Positions 1-7,815 of a DNA stretch of 34,849 nucleotides are shown here, in pieces. The DNA comes from a virus: positions 1-34,849 of IMG/VR virus record IMGVR_UViG_3300026382_000037, one strand, 5' to 3'. The notes under the pieces are model-generated. The model ran no database searches and was not told the origin of the DNA. It saw only the letters and a list, made by a program, of their open reading frames with translations. The translations under genes and the position numbers were made by a program. How positions within the stretch are numbered: the stretch's first letter is position 1; the number at the start of each line of letters is the position of its first letter.

Positions 1-127
1 CTTGAACTTCTTCTTGAACTTCTTCTTGAACTTCTTCTTGAACTTCTTCTTGAACTTCTTCTTGAACTTCTTCTTGAACTTCTTCTTGAACTTCTTCTTG
101 AACTTCTTCTTGAACTTCTTCTTGAAC
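1..127. repeat. 12-bp tandem repeat array, left contig end
   Basis: About ten and a half perfect copies of the 12-mer CTTGAACTTCTT run from base 1 to base 127. On the minus strand each unit is an in-frame Glu-Glu-Val-Gln. Bases 1-122 are identical to 34728-34849, as expected when an assembler opens a circular molecule inside a repeat it cannot traverse. The true copy number is therefore unresolved. Confidence 0.95.
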
Positions 128-157
128 AGCTCTTTTTCTAAAACTTATCATTCCCAT
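1..157 (-). CDS. EEVQ-repeat protein, N-terminal part (gene spans the contig junction)
   Basis: An ATG at 157 on the minus strand, preceded by an AAAAGG ribosome site, opens a frame reading MGMISFRKRAVQ and then EEVQ units to the end of the contig. The frame resumes at the right end (34849-34681) and ends in a Lys-rich tail. The gene lies between the major capsid and tail tube genes, where lambda has FI and many siphophages have small head-completion or decoration proteins. The repeat is strongly acidic and may form a coiled or extended helix. Slippage by whole 12-bp units would change length without breaking the frame. I do not recognise a family; an FI-like or head-fibre role is inference from position and acidity. 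Confidence 0.75.
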   Translation of the reverse strand, partial: MGMISFRKRAVQEEVQEEVQEEVQEEVQEEVQEEVQEEVQEEVQEEVQEEVQ

Positions 158-168
158 AAGTCAGCCTT

Positions 169-1131
169 TTACGCTAACTTATGTTTAAAAGCAATCATAC
201 GGATGTTTTTATCTTCATATACTTTGCCCCAGTTTGTATCAGTTACAAGATCTGCATTTGTTGGGTTTGCAGTTGTTACAGCCCATTTAACACCGCGTGG
301 GTGCATAATAAAACCAGAACGAGAAGTAAGCACATCAACACCGCCGAGTGTATCTCTGTCTGTCTCTACTGCAATGTCTCCAAGTGCCACATCTGCATAA
401 CCTATTGCACCATTGCCAAACAAATAAGTTGTATAAATGCCGTTAGTAGTATCTACAGGAAGCCCATCATCTACTACTACCGCATACCCAAGGTATGTAG
501 GGATTGTAATTTGCTGATTTGCTACTGTCTCATATACAATAAGCTGGTCTTTTTGCAGTTTCGCATACGTTGCTGAGTGCATAGCCATAGCAGTTAATCC
601 ACCTGCCTTATCTCCAAGAAGTGATTTAGCATCAATCGTTGAGCCTGCGTCAATAACAGCCGCTGCACCAGTTCCACCACTAATATCAAGCACGTGAGTA
701 GAAGATAACGCTCCAGCAAACACACCGCCTAGTGAAGCGATAAGGGTACGTTGCTTCTCTCTGTTCCAAAACTCTGTTACACGGCTTGCAATAGCTTCCA
801 TAGGTTTTGCACCACTTAAAAGCCCTGCAAAGTCTGAACTATCCCAGCTGTTCGCACCGAAAATCTTAACCGCTACATCTTTTTGTGTTGTGATTTTTTT
901 AGGTGTAAGTGCCGTTCCATCAAACCCGATGCCGCCACGCTCAGCTTCTCCTGTTAAATCTTGGAAGAAAGGCATATTTACAAACTCACCCGCACCATTT
1001 GCAAGTGTTTTAATTGCATCGTCATTTGCTAAAATACCGCTGTTAAGCAACACGTTCGTCTCTGCCGTCTTTTCTAAAATATAGTCATTCCATACGTCAG
1101 GAATTATCATATCTGCTAGTCTTGTACCCAT
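169..1131 (-). CDS. Major capsid protein
   Basis: This 320-residue protein resembles the Gp13-like/HK97-fold major capsid proteins of siphophages. Visible features are the N-terminal ADMIIPDVW segment, a central region with NREKQRTLIASLGGVFA, and a C-terminal RSGFIMHPRGVKW motif followed by FKHKLA. It would form the icosahedral shell. It lies three bases downstream of the scaffold gene and just upstream of the EEVQ-repeat gene, in the usual scaffold-capsid order. No separate prohead protease is seen nearby. Length and context fit well; the exact family assignment is from memory of motif style. Confidence 0.9.
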   Translation of the reverse strand: MGTRLADMIIPDVWNDYILEKTAETNVLLNSGILANDDAIKTLANGAGEFVNMPFFQDLTGEAERGGIGFDGTALTPKKITTQKDVAVKIFGANSWDSSDFAGLLSGAKPMEAIASRVTEFWNREKQRTLIASLGGVFAGALSSTHVLDISGGTGAAAVIDAGSTIDAKSLLGDKAGGLTAMAMHSATYAKLQKDQLIVYETVANQQITIPTYLGYAVVVDDGLPVDTTNGIYTTYLFGNGAIGYADVALGDIAVETDRDTLGGVDVLTSRSGFIMHPRGVKWAVTTANPTNADLVTDTNWGKVYEDKNIRMIAFKHKLA

Positions 1132-1133
1132 AA

Positions 1134-1799
1134 TTAGTTACCACCTTTTAATTTTTCATACAGTGCTTTGTCTTTTTTGTAAAGCTCTGTTTTTTCATCA
1201 AGGCTCAGCTCTGAAAAACTTTTGTCTTTAAAGCTTGTGCCGCCATTATCCGTACCGCTTCCGCTATTCCCTTTTGGGTTAAGCAAGTTCGGTTTAGATT
1301 CAAAAAACTTTGAAAGTCCCTCATCGAGGCTTAAAACATTCTCGCCGTCTTTGAACTTCAAATTATCACCGTCTAACGCAACAAGATTTTTCAGATAGTT
1401 TTCTACTAAGTCAGTATCAACTACATCAAACTTTGAAAGAGAACTTTTTAACGCCGTCTCAATCTTTAGCTCTTTGTTTTGTTTTGATATTGCTTCAAGC
1501 GTTGCCTGTGTCTCCTGCAATCGTGACTTTTGAGCCTCAAGCTCTTTTACAAGTTCACTTTTACCGTCCTCTTTGGCTTTTACTATCTGCTCATCAAAAC
1601 TGCCTAACTTTGACTCAAGTTCATCTTTGGCTTTTGAAACGCTCTCATAACTTTTGTTTAAGTCCTGATATTTCACTCTCCAAGATGCACTCTCATCTCT
1701 TAGCTTAGAAAATTCAGGAGAAATATCTCCGTCAATCTCTTTTGCAACATCTTCTGTAATCTTCCCTGCCTCTAGCAGTTGTGTTAGTATTTTTAACAA
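1134..1799 (-). CDS. Capsid scaffolding protein (TTG start)
   Basis: This 221-residue, highly charged protein is predicted largely coiled coil (about residues 25-120, rich in Lys, Glu, Asp and Ser). A Gly/Ser/Asn-rich linker near 175-190 and a short basic C-terminal segment follow. That architecture and the place directly before the major capsid gene are typical of Gp20-like scaffold proteins, whose C-terminus binds capsid subunits during procapsid assembly. The start is TTG at 1799, supported by a strong GGAGG eight bases upstream; no ATG fits as well. The gene is divergent from the portal gene at 1915. Confidence 0.85.
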   Translation of the reverse strand: MLKILTQLLEAGKITEDVAKEIDGDISPEFSKLRDESASWRVKYQDLNKSYESVSKAKDELESKLGSFDEQIVKAKEDGKSELVKELEAQKSRLQETQATLEAISKQNKELKIETALKSSLSKFDVVDTDLVENYLKNLVALDGDNLKFKDGENVLSLDEGLSKFFESKPNLLNPKGNSGSGTDNGGTSFKDKSFSELSLDEKTELYKKDKALYEKLKGGN

Positions 1800-1914
1800 T
1801 TTTAAGCCCTCCAGCTGTCAATTTAAAAAACTTTACACCTCTTTGTTGTCATAAATCGAAAAAATGGCAGAAAAGAAGATTAATATTTTAAAAAATGTAT
1901 AACAAAGGCAAGAT
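1800..1914. promoter_or_regulatory. Divergent intergenic region between scaffold (minus) and portal (plus)
   Basis: These 115 bases separate divergent head genes and must supply expression of the plus-strand portal block. On the plus strand a TATAAC-like -10 (TGTATAAC, about 1898-1905) lies after an A/T-rich stretch and just before AAAGG and the portal ATG. No convincing -35 is seen, which is common in Campylobacterota promoters. A minus-strand promoter for the scaffold is possible but not obvious. Confidence 0.4.
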
Positions 1915-3210
1915 ATGGATTATAAAAGTAGCTGGAACTTTGCCAAAGAGGCTTTTGAGGGTTTTGATAGTAGTTATCTAGTGCAATTTGCAAGAGAGCA
2001 TGAAGACAAATTTACAAACAGAAAAGAGCTTGCATACTGCGTGAACTATATGAAGCCAAAAGCTAAACAATTTGTCTCATACCTTGCACAAAAAAGCATA
2101 AGACGCAACATTAATAACACTCTGTTAAAACCGATACTTAAAAATATTGATCTAAAGAATAACTCTATTGATGTCTTTATTCAAAACTTTGCTATCAATG
2201 CAAAGGTAAGAGGTGCTAATCTCTGCATTATAGATATGCCAAAACAAAAGGCAGCTAATCTTAAAGAGCAGGTAGAGAATAGAATGCTTCCTTATTTTAT
2301 AGAAGTATTCCCTGAGAATATACACTCTTACAAGCTTGACAAGTTCGGATATTTTGAGTGGGTTGTCTTTGAATTTAGCGTTGACAATACAGAGCCGTTT
2401 AAAGAGACTAATATCGAGACCATTTACAGATACTATGACAAGACAGAGTGGCGTGTTCTTGATAAAGACAAAAACATCATTGAGAGTGGCGTTCATAACA
2501 TAGGTCGCTGCCCTGTTGTAGCGTTTAGTGAGAGTGGCACATTCCCAAACGTTGGAGAGTTTGTCCAGATTGCAGATATTCAAAAGCGTATTATGAATCT
2601 TAGAAGCGAGCTTGATGAGATATTAAGAGGGCAAACTTTTTCACTTCTTACTTATAATGTAGAAAATGCTGATGATATAAAAGACCTCAATGTCGGTGTA
2701 AATAATGTCCTTGTTTATAAAAACCAGAAACCAGAATTTATCTCTCCACCTGATGCACCTGCTAAAGTGTATCAAGATGAGATTAAAAGGCTTGAGGACT
2801 TAATAGAAAAAGTCGCCCATACGGAAGTGTTTGAAAGTTCAGGGAATGAAAGCGGTATTGCAAAGATGTACCGATTTCAGGCTTTAAACTCAGCCCTTAT
2901 TGACTTCTCACAAAGACTTGAAGACTTTGAGCGTAATTGTTTTGATATTGTATGCAAATGGTTAGAAATTGAGAACAAAATAGAGGTCTCCTACCCTATG
3001 GACTTTAACATCAAAGATATAAAAACAGAAATAGAGACAGCAGATGCACTCTTTAACTACAATCTCGGCAAAACATACGAAGCCATCAAAAAAGAACAGC
3101 TTGCATTTATGGACTTAGAAGGTTTAGAAGACTCTCAAAAAGAGCAGATAGTAAAAGAGATAGAAGAACTTGCACAAGTGAGAGACAATGGTACAAATAA
3201 ACCAGAGTGA
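1915..3210 (+). CDS. Portal protein (DUF4055-like)
   Basis: This 431-residue protein has the hallmarks of siphophage portal proteins. A region rich in YRYYD...WRVLD and GRCPVVAFSESG is followed by QIADIQKRIMNLRSELDEILRG, then the wing/stem-type segment PEFISPPDAPAKVYQDEIKRLEDLI and NESGIAKMYRFQALN. The portal forms the dodecameric ring at the packaging vertex, receives terminase and later binds the connectors. The start is ATG with AAAGG upstream. Unusually it is on the plus strand while scaffold, capsid, MuF protein and terminase are all on the minus strand. It heads a four-gene overlapping block ending at 4376. Confidence 0.85.
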   Translation: MDYKSSWNFAKEAFEGFDSSYLVQFAREHEDKFTNRKELAYCVNYMKPKAKQFVSYLAQKSIRRNINNTLLKPILKNIDLKNNSIDVFIQNFAINAKVRGANLCIIDMPKQKAANLKEQVENRMLPYFIEVFPENIHSYKLDKFGYFEWVVFEFSVDNTEPFKETNIETIYRYYDKTEWRVLDKDKNIIESGVHNIGRCPVVAFSESGTFPNVGEFVQIADIQKRIMNLRSELDEILRGQTFSLLTYNVENADDIKDLNVGVNNVLVYKNQKPEFISPPDAPAKVYQDEIKRLEDLIEKVAHTEVFESSGNESGIAKMYRFQALNSALIDFSQRLEDFERNCFDIVCKWLEIENKIEVSYPMDFNIKDIKTEIETADALFNYNLGKTYEAIKKEQLAFMDLEGLEDSQKEQIVKEIEELAQVRDNGTNKPE

Positions 3211-3697
3211 ACTTGACGAAATAAATCAAACTTTTGAAAAGCTAGCGGATGTAGATAAAAGCAAGACTATGAAAGAGTTTGTAGATTATGTCTATGATAA
3301 AGCCATAGAGAGAGCTGATAAGCATACTAAGACGGGTGCAATGATGAAAGCTGTGTTTCTACACAAGCAAGGCAATGCGCACTATGTAGGAGTAGACAAA
3401 AAACTAGCTCCTTATGCTCTCTTTGTGCATTGGGGAACTAAACCGCACTTAATCAAACCAAACAAAAGAAAAGCGTTAAGATGGGCAACTCAGAACACAA
3501 AACAATTCGCAAAACAATCTAAAAAAGGAGTCTTTAAGCTCTACAAAGTCGGAGCAAATAAACATTTTGGGTTTGCTTTTGCAAAAGTAATACACCACCC
3601 AGGCTACAAAGGCGATCCGTTCCTAACCCTCGCACTTGATGACGGACTAAAGAAACTACCCGAATTTTTTAACAAACTAGAAAAGGAACTTAAATAA
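3188..3697 (+). CDS. HK97 gp10-like head-tail/tail-completion protein
   Basis: This 169-residue protein contains the characteristic segment YALFVHWGTKPHLIKPNKRKALRW (residues about 75-98), matching the 'GT+PH.I.P...K.L.F' core of HK97 gp10-like proteins, plus a C-terminal HPGYKGDPFLTLALDDGL typical of the family ('HPG..a.PFL..Al'). Such proteins act at the head-tail joint or in tail completion. It overlaps the end of the portal gene by 23 bases, implying translational coupling, and its stop overlaps the next ATG. Confidence 0.85.
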   Translation: MVQINQSELDEINQTFEKLADVDKSKTMKEFVDYVYDKAIERADKHTKTGAMMKAVFLHKQGNAHYVGVDKKLAPYALFVHWGTKPHLIKPNKRKALRWATQNTKQFAKQSKKGVFKLYKVGANKHFGFAFAKVIHHPGYKGDPFLTLALDDGLKKLPEFFNKLEKELK

Positions 3698-4002
3698 TGG
3701 CACTACAATACACATACCCAGACGAATACCTAGCCAAGAGAATTACAGAAGATAGAGAAACAAGAGCTATCAATGAAGCATCACTTACAGGCATTACAGA
3801 CACCGCATATCTTGAAAAGCTCTCCATACTCAAGTGTTACATTATCACATCCCTTGAGTGTAACTCTAAACCAGATGACGTCTTTGCCCAAAAACTTAAG
3901 ATTTATTCCAAAGAGTATGATGCACTTCTTAGCACAGCATTAGAAACTCAGCGTGAAGTAAGCGGAAAATCACTCTACAGCATAGAGATAGGGAGGGCAT
4001 AA
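3697..4002 (+). CDS. Small head-tail connector-like protein
   Basis: This 101-residue mostly helical protein starts at a TAATG overlap with the gp10-like gene. The end segment (DVFAQKLKIYSKEYDALLSTAL) resembles connector/adaptor proteins with a short helical bundle and an amphipathic C-terminal region. I have no firm family match; position between gp10-like and tail terminator genes supports an adaptor or stopper role. It is followed by another TAATG overlap. Confidence 0.55.
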   Translation: MALQYTYPDEYLAKRITEDRETRAINEASLTGITDTAYLEKLSILKCYIITSLECNSKPDDVFAQKLKIYSKEYDALLSTALETQREVSGKSLYSIEIGRA

Positions 4003-4376
4003 TGTATGAAGCACTTTTAGCTATTAAAGCAAAACTAGAACTCATTCCAAATATTGCTACATGTAAGGTTGGTTTAGAGGATGACATTTCTCCAGATGAT
4101 TACCCGCTCATCCGCATTGTTGCATCTTCAAGTGATGATATAGGCTTTCTAAAAGAAAAAAACACAGTAAAAATATACTTTGGCTTTGATTTGAATGAAT
4201 ATGATGGTGTGGAGTCTATCTATGAGAAGTTATACGGCTTAGAAAAAGAGATACGTGATGCAATAGTGCCTGAGCTTTCAAGTGAGTTTCTTTGTCGATG
4301 GAAAAGCACCATCAGTGATGAAGACAGACTTGATGGATATAAGGTGCTTTGTAGTGTTTTTGAGGTTGAGGGTTAA
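4002..4376 (+). CDS. Tail terminator/completion-like protein
   Basis: This 124-residue protein has an alpha/beta pattern (MYEALLAIKAKLELIPNI..., YPLIRIVASSSD, KNTVKIYFGFDLNEYDG, LYGLEKEIRDAI) like tail terminators that cap the tail tube and join it to the connector. It starts at a TAATG overlap with AGGGAGGG just upstream. Its stop overlaps the stop of the convergent 4373-4579 gene, so no terminator separates the plus-strand portal block from the minus-strand MuF gene. Confidence 0.6.
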   Translation: MYEALLAIKAKLELIPNIATCKVGLEDDISPDDYPLIRIVASSSDDIGFLKEKNTVKIYFGFDLNEYDGVESIYEKLYGLEKEIRDAIVPELSSEFLCRWKSTISDEDRLDGYKVLCSVFEVEG

Positions 4377-4579
4377 TCTTTAACTGAGGGGAACAGTATC
4401 TTTTCATACTCTTCTTTGCTTATGTTTTTATTCACAAACACAAGGCTGTTGTCTTGATTCTTTAGTGGCTTTGTATGTGGGTTTTTCCCTAATATTATCT
4501 CGCTTGGTATTTTCTCAAAGGCCAAGCATGAAAGATCGCCAAAATAGTGTTTACAGTTATAGCATCTATCACTTGTCAT
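4373..4579 (-). CDS. Small Cys-containing protein downstream of MuF gene
   Basis: This 68-residue protein begins CYNCKHYFGDLSCLAF, i.e. C-x2-C followed by a third Cys before an AF, then a P-x-EI-x(2)-GKNPHTKPL segment. Small proteins of this style are, as I recall, often encoded beside phage minor head proteins and may bind zinc. Its start overlaps the MuF gene by 11 bases with GGAG upstream, so the two are probably co-translated. Function is unknown. A role as partner or immunity protein for the MuF C-terminal domain is speculative, since the family also occurs beside ordinary MuF genes. Confidence 0.7.
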   Translation of the reverse strand: MTSDRCYNCKHYFGDLSCLAFEKIPSEIILGKNPHTKPLKNQDNSLVFVNKNISKEEYEKILFPSVKD

Positions 4580-6359
4580 TATCTATCTCCTTAAAAAGTT
4601 TTAACATCCTTTCTGGAACATTCTCGGCTCCATTAACTCTATACTCAGAATAATGCTCTGCAAAGTACTCTTTGTAGTTTGTTATTGAATATTCTGAAAC
4701 TGCTTTTATTTTATCAACGTGATACACATCTTCATAATTAAAAAATACATCATGTCTGTGATGTCCAATCTCATGCTTTATTGTAGCATAAAGATTGTCT
4801 TCTGTTTTTTCAAATCTTGAAGAAACACTCCATTTTTTCGCTTTTTGTCCAGATAGTATCTTGTCACGTGTTTTATGTATCTCTGCCTTGCTTCTATTTA
4901 AAAAACGCCTTATATCTCTTTGATTATATTTTTCATTTCCTAAATACTTTTCGGTCCACTCTTTAATATCCTGCTCAATCACCTTTATTCGCTCTTCATA
5001 GCTGACTATATCTTCTACTTTTATGTCCCCAATATGTGCAAGATTAATTCTAATTTGTTTTAGACTTCCGCTATACCCTGCTCTCGCCGCATCAGTTTTT
5101 TTCCTGTATGTAGAGATTTTATACAGTTTGATTGGTGAGATTTTATGTTCTTCTTCAAAAGCTCTAACAACTGCATTTAATCCATCTTTTTTGAGACCTT
5201 TTAGAGATACATCTTCAATGCCTATAGATTTCAATCTATTCTCTGCATCTTTTATTGTTTTTACTGGAATAAAATCTTGCATTTTTTGTGTATTACTTTT
5301 TATTTTACCGCCAATGTATCTAACATTATTAATATCATCAATATACATAGGAAAGCCCATATAAGAGCTTTTTAATACATCCCCACTCTTATAAAACATA
5401 TCAAGTCTTCTTTGCGAACCGACTATCAATCTTCTTTCATATGAGTTAAACTTCTCCATGGCTTTTTTATCTGCTTTGGCGTCATAATGCGCATCTTTTG
5501 CACTTCTGCTGATAATCTCTTGTAATCTACATCTGCAGAATGGATGAAAAGGTGGAATCGGTGCTCTGCTTTTTGGATAGACACCTTTCCCAAGCCCAAA
5601 CTTATCAACACTAGCGTGATAATCGCAGATATCCACTCTCTCGTGCGTCTGAGACATCCTAAGCTTCACTACCTCGACCTCGTCATCATCTGCTAACATT
5701 TTAGCCCTCTCGATGCTGTATGACTTCATTACTTCATTTTGCGCAATTCTATTTGCATAGTACCGGCTCTTTTCATAGAATGCCTTTTTAAGTAGCTTCT
5801 GTTGTTCTTGAAAACTTTTTGACTTGAGTGCTTGAGTGTAAGATGCTTTGAGGGCTTTTGTTTTAATTGTACTCACTTGTTTAAAGCTTCTTTGCGATGG
5901 TGGCTTATTCAGTTCTTCCTTGAGCCATTTAGGAATAGTCTTTTTTTCCTTTACATGTAACGGGTCCAACTTAAAATCATAGCCCTCATACAAAAGCTTT
6001 GATATCTCGGCAATGGTTTTATTCTGCTTGACTGCATCGTTGATAACTTTCGTTGTTTGCAATGCAACATCACGAGAATTTACATAGAGCCTTTTTGAAA
6101 GCTTTACTCCATGCACTTCAAAGTTCTTAACATACTCAGCTGTTACAGTTGTTGAGAGCACATTACTAAGTGATGCGGCGATAATTGCAGCAGACTCTTC
6201 ATTAATGGTTGAAAGTGCCTCTTGTATCTGCTTTCGTGCTTCTTGAGGGGATATACCATCTCGCACCATTGCGATTAACTGTTCATATGCTTTTTTAGTT
6301 AATTTTGTAATATTCTTATCTACGCCATTTAGCAGTTCGTCAATCTCATCTTTAGTCAT
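4569..6359 (-). CDS. MuF-type minor head protein with C-terminal zinc-metallopeptidase domain
   Basis: The protein is 596 residues, much longer than a plain MuF/SPP1 gp7 head protein. Residues about 195-282 hold the MuF core: RIAQNEV, then RMSQTHERVDICDYHASVDKFG and FHPFCRC (residues 271-277). Beyond about 283 lies an extra 310-residue region ending in a clear zincin signature, KHEIGHHRHD (H529, E530, H533), with KEYFAE (about 563-568) offering the downstream Glu ligand of gluzincin-like enzymes. MuF proteins are carried in the virion and can be ejected with DNA. MuF fusions to toxin or effector domains are known in temperate phages as MuF polymorphic toxins. A virion-delivered peptidase is therefore a good hypothesis, but structural processing or wall digestion are alternatives. 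Confidence 0.85.
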   Translation of the reverse strand: MTKDEIDELLNGVDKNITKLTKKAYEQLIAMVRDGISPQEARKQIQEALSTINEESAAIIAASLSNVLSTTVTAEYVKNFEVHGVKLSKRLYVNSRDVALQTTKVINDAVKQNKTIAEISKLLYEGYDFKLDPLHVKEKKTIPKWLKEELNKPPSQRSFKQVSTIKTKALKASYTQALKSKSFQEQQKLLKKAFYEKSRYYANRIAQNEVMKSYSIERAKMLADDDEVEVVKLRMSQTHERVDICDYHASVDKFGLGKGVYPKSRAPIPPFHPFCRCRLQEIISRSAKDAHYDAKADKKAMEKFNSYERRLIVGSQRRLDMFYKSGDVLKSSYMGFPMYIDDINNVRYIGGKIKSNTQKMQDFIPVKTIKDAENRLKSIGIEDVSLKGLKKDGLNAVVRAFEEEHKISPIKLYKISTYRKKTDAARAGYSGSLKQIRINLAHIGDIKVEDIVSYEERIKVIEQDIKEWTEKYLGNEKYNQRDIRRFLNRSKAEIHKTRDKILSGQKAKKWSVSSRFEKTEDNLYATIKHEIGHHRHDVFFNYEDVYHVDKIKAVSEYSITNYKEYFAEHYSEYRVNGAENVPERMLKLFKEIDNDK

Positions 6360-6612
6360 AATGCCCGCTCTCCTCTATAAGTCTGTATGCCTGTCGCTCA
6401 CTCTTTGCAAACTCATAGCGAACCAAGCAAACGGTCTGTGCTCTTGAATTCCCAAGCTTCCTAAGCGATGCTACTCTTTGATAAATTAACTCTTTTTCAT
6501 TTGCTTTTTCACTTCCATATACAAGCTTCATAACCATCTCGTTAAAGCTTTCTTCATCTGTTTTGATATCACATTGTTGCAGTATAAGTTGTTTGACCTG
6601 GTGGAAATTCAT
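6352..6612 (-). CDS. Hypothetical protein between large terminase and MuF gene
   Basis: This 86-residue, largely helical protein has no motif I recognise. The second half (VASLRKLGNSRAQTVCLVRYEFAKSERQAYRLIEE) looks like a helix-turn-helix-type or three-helix domain. It starts at an ATGA overlap with the terminase stop, with AAGGA upstream, and its stop overlaps the MuF start, so it is part of the packaging operon. A terminase accessory or DNA-binding role is a guess from position. Confidence 0.75.
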   Translation of the reverse strand: MNFHQVKQLILQQCDIKTDEESFNEMVMKLVYGSEKANEKELIYQRVASLRKLGNSRAQTVCLVRYEFAKSERQAYRLIEESGHYD

Positions 6613-7814
6613 ATATTTATCCTTAATGCTGGTGTTTTTGGAGTGTATTTTGCAGTGATTTTATCTGATACGCTGTATCTGCAGCTGTCCCAAAAGTGGT
6701 TAAAGTCATCTATCGGCTTATTTGTAGGTTTATTTGTTTTTCTGTCAATCGCCCAGGTGTAGTTATGTGCTTCTTCCATAAATTCTTTCAAGTGAGCGTT
6801 AATAATTATTTCATAATCAAGAAGGAAATCTATACCGGCGTTTATGCTGTCCTTGCCTTTTATAGCACCTCTTATTCTACTTATGCCGTCAAGTCGTAGT
6901 GTATCTATACTCTTTGGCTCTGCACTGTCTGCAAAGATGATATGCTTATGTGCATTTAGCTTTTTAATCTCGTTTGCTATTTGAGAGTTAAGAAGCCCTT
7001 TTTTATAAAACCCGTCATAGATAAAAAGCTTTTTATTCACAGTGTCTATATAGTTTATACAAAACGTTGTAGGATCGTTTGTGTAGCCAAAGTCCAAACC
7101 TTGCACACATTCAAGTTCTTTTATTTCATCTTCTTTTATGGCTCTACATGTAACATTCTCAAAGACAAGATCCTCAGCCTCTCCAAACTGCCCTAAATAA
7201 ATATGATTATATTTTGCAGGTCGTTTTTTCTTCATGTTCTCCGCGTCTTCTATTATGCTTTCAGGTGCAAAGTTGTTATCTAAGTATGTGGAATGAATTA
7301 TTACAGCATCTTCTTCATGTTCTTTTTTTAAAATCTCAATAGCGTCTGTCTCATTCTTTGGATTATAAGTAAAAAAAAGTTTATTTCCTTGGGATCTTAT
7401 TGTTGGGATAAGCAGTTCAAAAGAATATTCACTTACTGTCTGTGCTTCTTCTACCCAGCAGTAATGAAAACCCTCTAAAGATTTAATACTATCTACAGTA
7501 TGGTCTTGAAGACCGTTAAATATAATAACACCGCTTCCCGTCTTCATTCTTATCTCAGACTGTAATACGTCAAAATAATCATTAAGACCCAATGTGTTTA
7601 TTCTGTCTGCCAAAAGCTTTTTAGATGAATGCTTAATACTTTTTTGAACTTCCCTAAGACAAACTAAATCTAAATCAGGGTTTTGTACTAAATGCGCAAG
7701 AAGATAATCAGCCATAGCCCAACTCTTAGCACTACCACGCCCACCTCTAAGAAAATAAAATCTTGCTTCTTCTTTCCAAAGTGGCTTGTAAACTGGTGGG
7801 ATATCAAGCTGCAT
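6609..7814 (-). CDS. terL: Terminase large subunit (PBSX/XtmB-like)
   Basis: This 401-residue packaging motor has both expected domains. In the ATPase domain, Walker A is GGRGSAKS (24-31), Walker B is CWVEEA (119-124) and the coupling motif TYNPKNETD follows at 149-157. The RNase H-like nuclease has its acidic residues at GLDFGYTNDP (D241), FADSAEPKS (D296) and the IDDFNHFWDSCRY region (D369/D370/D376). It cuts concatemeric DNA and pumps it through the portal. It follows the small subunit after one base. All catalytic residues appear intact. Confidence 0.95.
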   Translation of the reverse strand: MQLDIPPVYKPLWKEEARFYFLRGGRGSAKSWAMADYLLAHLVQNPDLDLVCLREVQKSIKHSSKKLLADRINTLGLNDYFDVLQSEIRMKTGSGVIIFNGLQDHTVDSIKSLEGFHYCWVEEAQTVSEYSFELLIPTIRSQGNKLFFTYNPKNETDAIEILKKEHEEDAVIIHSTYLDNNFAPESIIEDAENMKKKRPAKYNHIYLGQFGEAEDLVFENVTCRAIKEDEIKELECVQGLDFGYTNDPTTFCINYIDTVNKKLFIYDGFYKKGLLNSQIANEIKKLNAHKHIIFADSAEPKSIDTLRLDGISRIRGAIKGKDSINAGIDFLLDYEIIINAHLKEFMEEAHNYTWAIDRKTNKPTNKPIDDFNHFWDSCRYSVSDKITAKYTPKTPALRINI

Positions 7815-7815
7815 C

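Noticed and set aside
1-127. Terminal 12-bp array as a CRISPR or telomere
   Set aside because: Units are contiguous with no spacers, and the array is in frame with a coding sequence that continues across the junction.
2-400. Plus-strand open frame with a repeated Asn-Phe-Phe-Leu motif
   Set aside because: It is the complement of the EEVQ repeat running into the capsid gene on the other strand; no ribosome site and no phage context.
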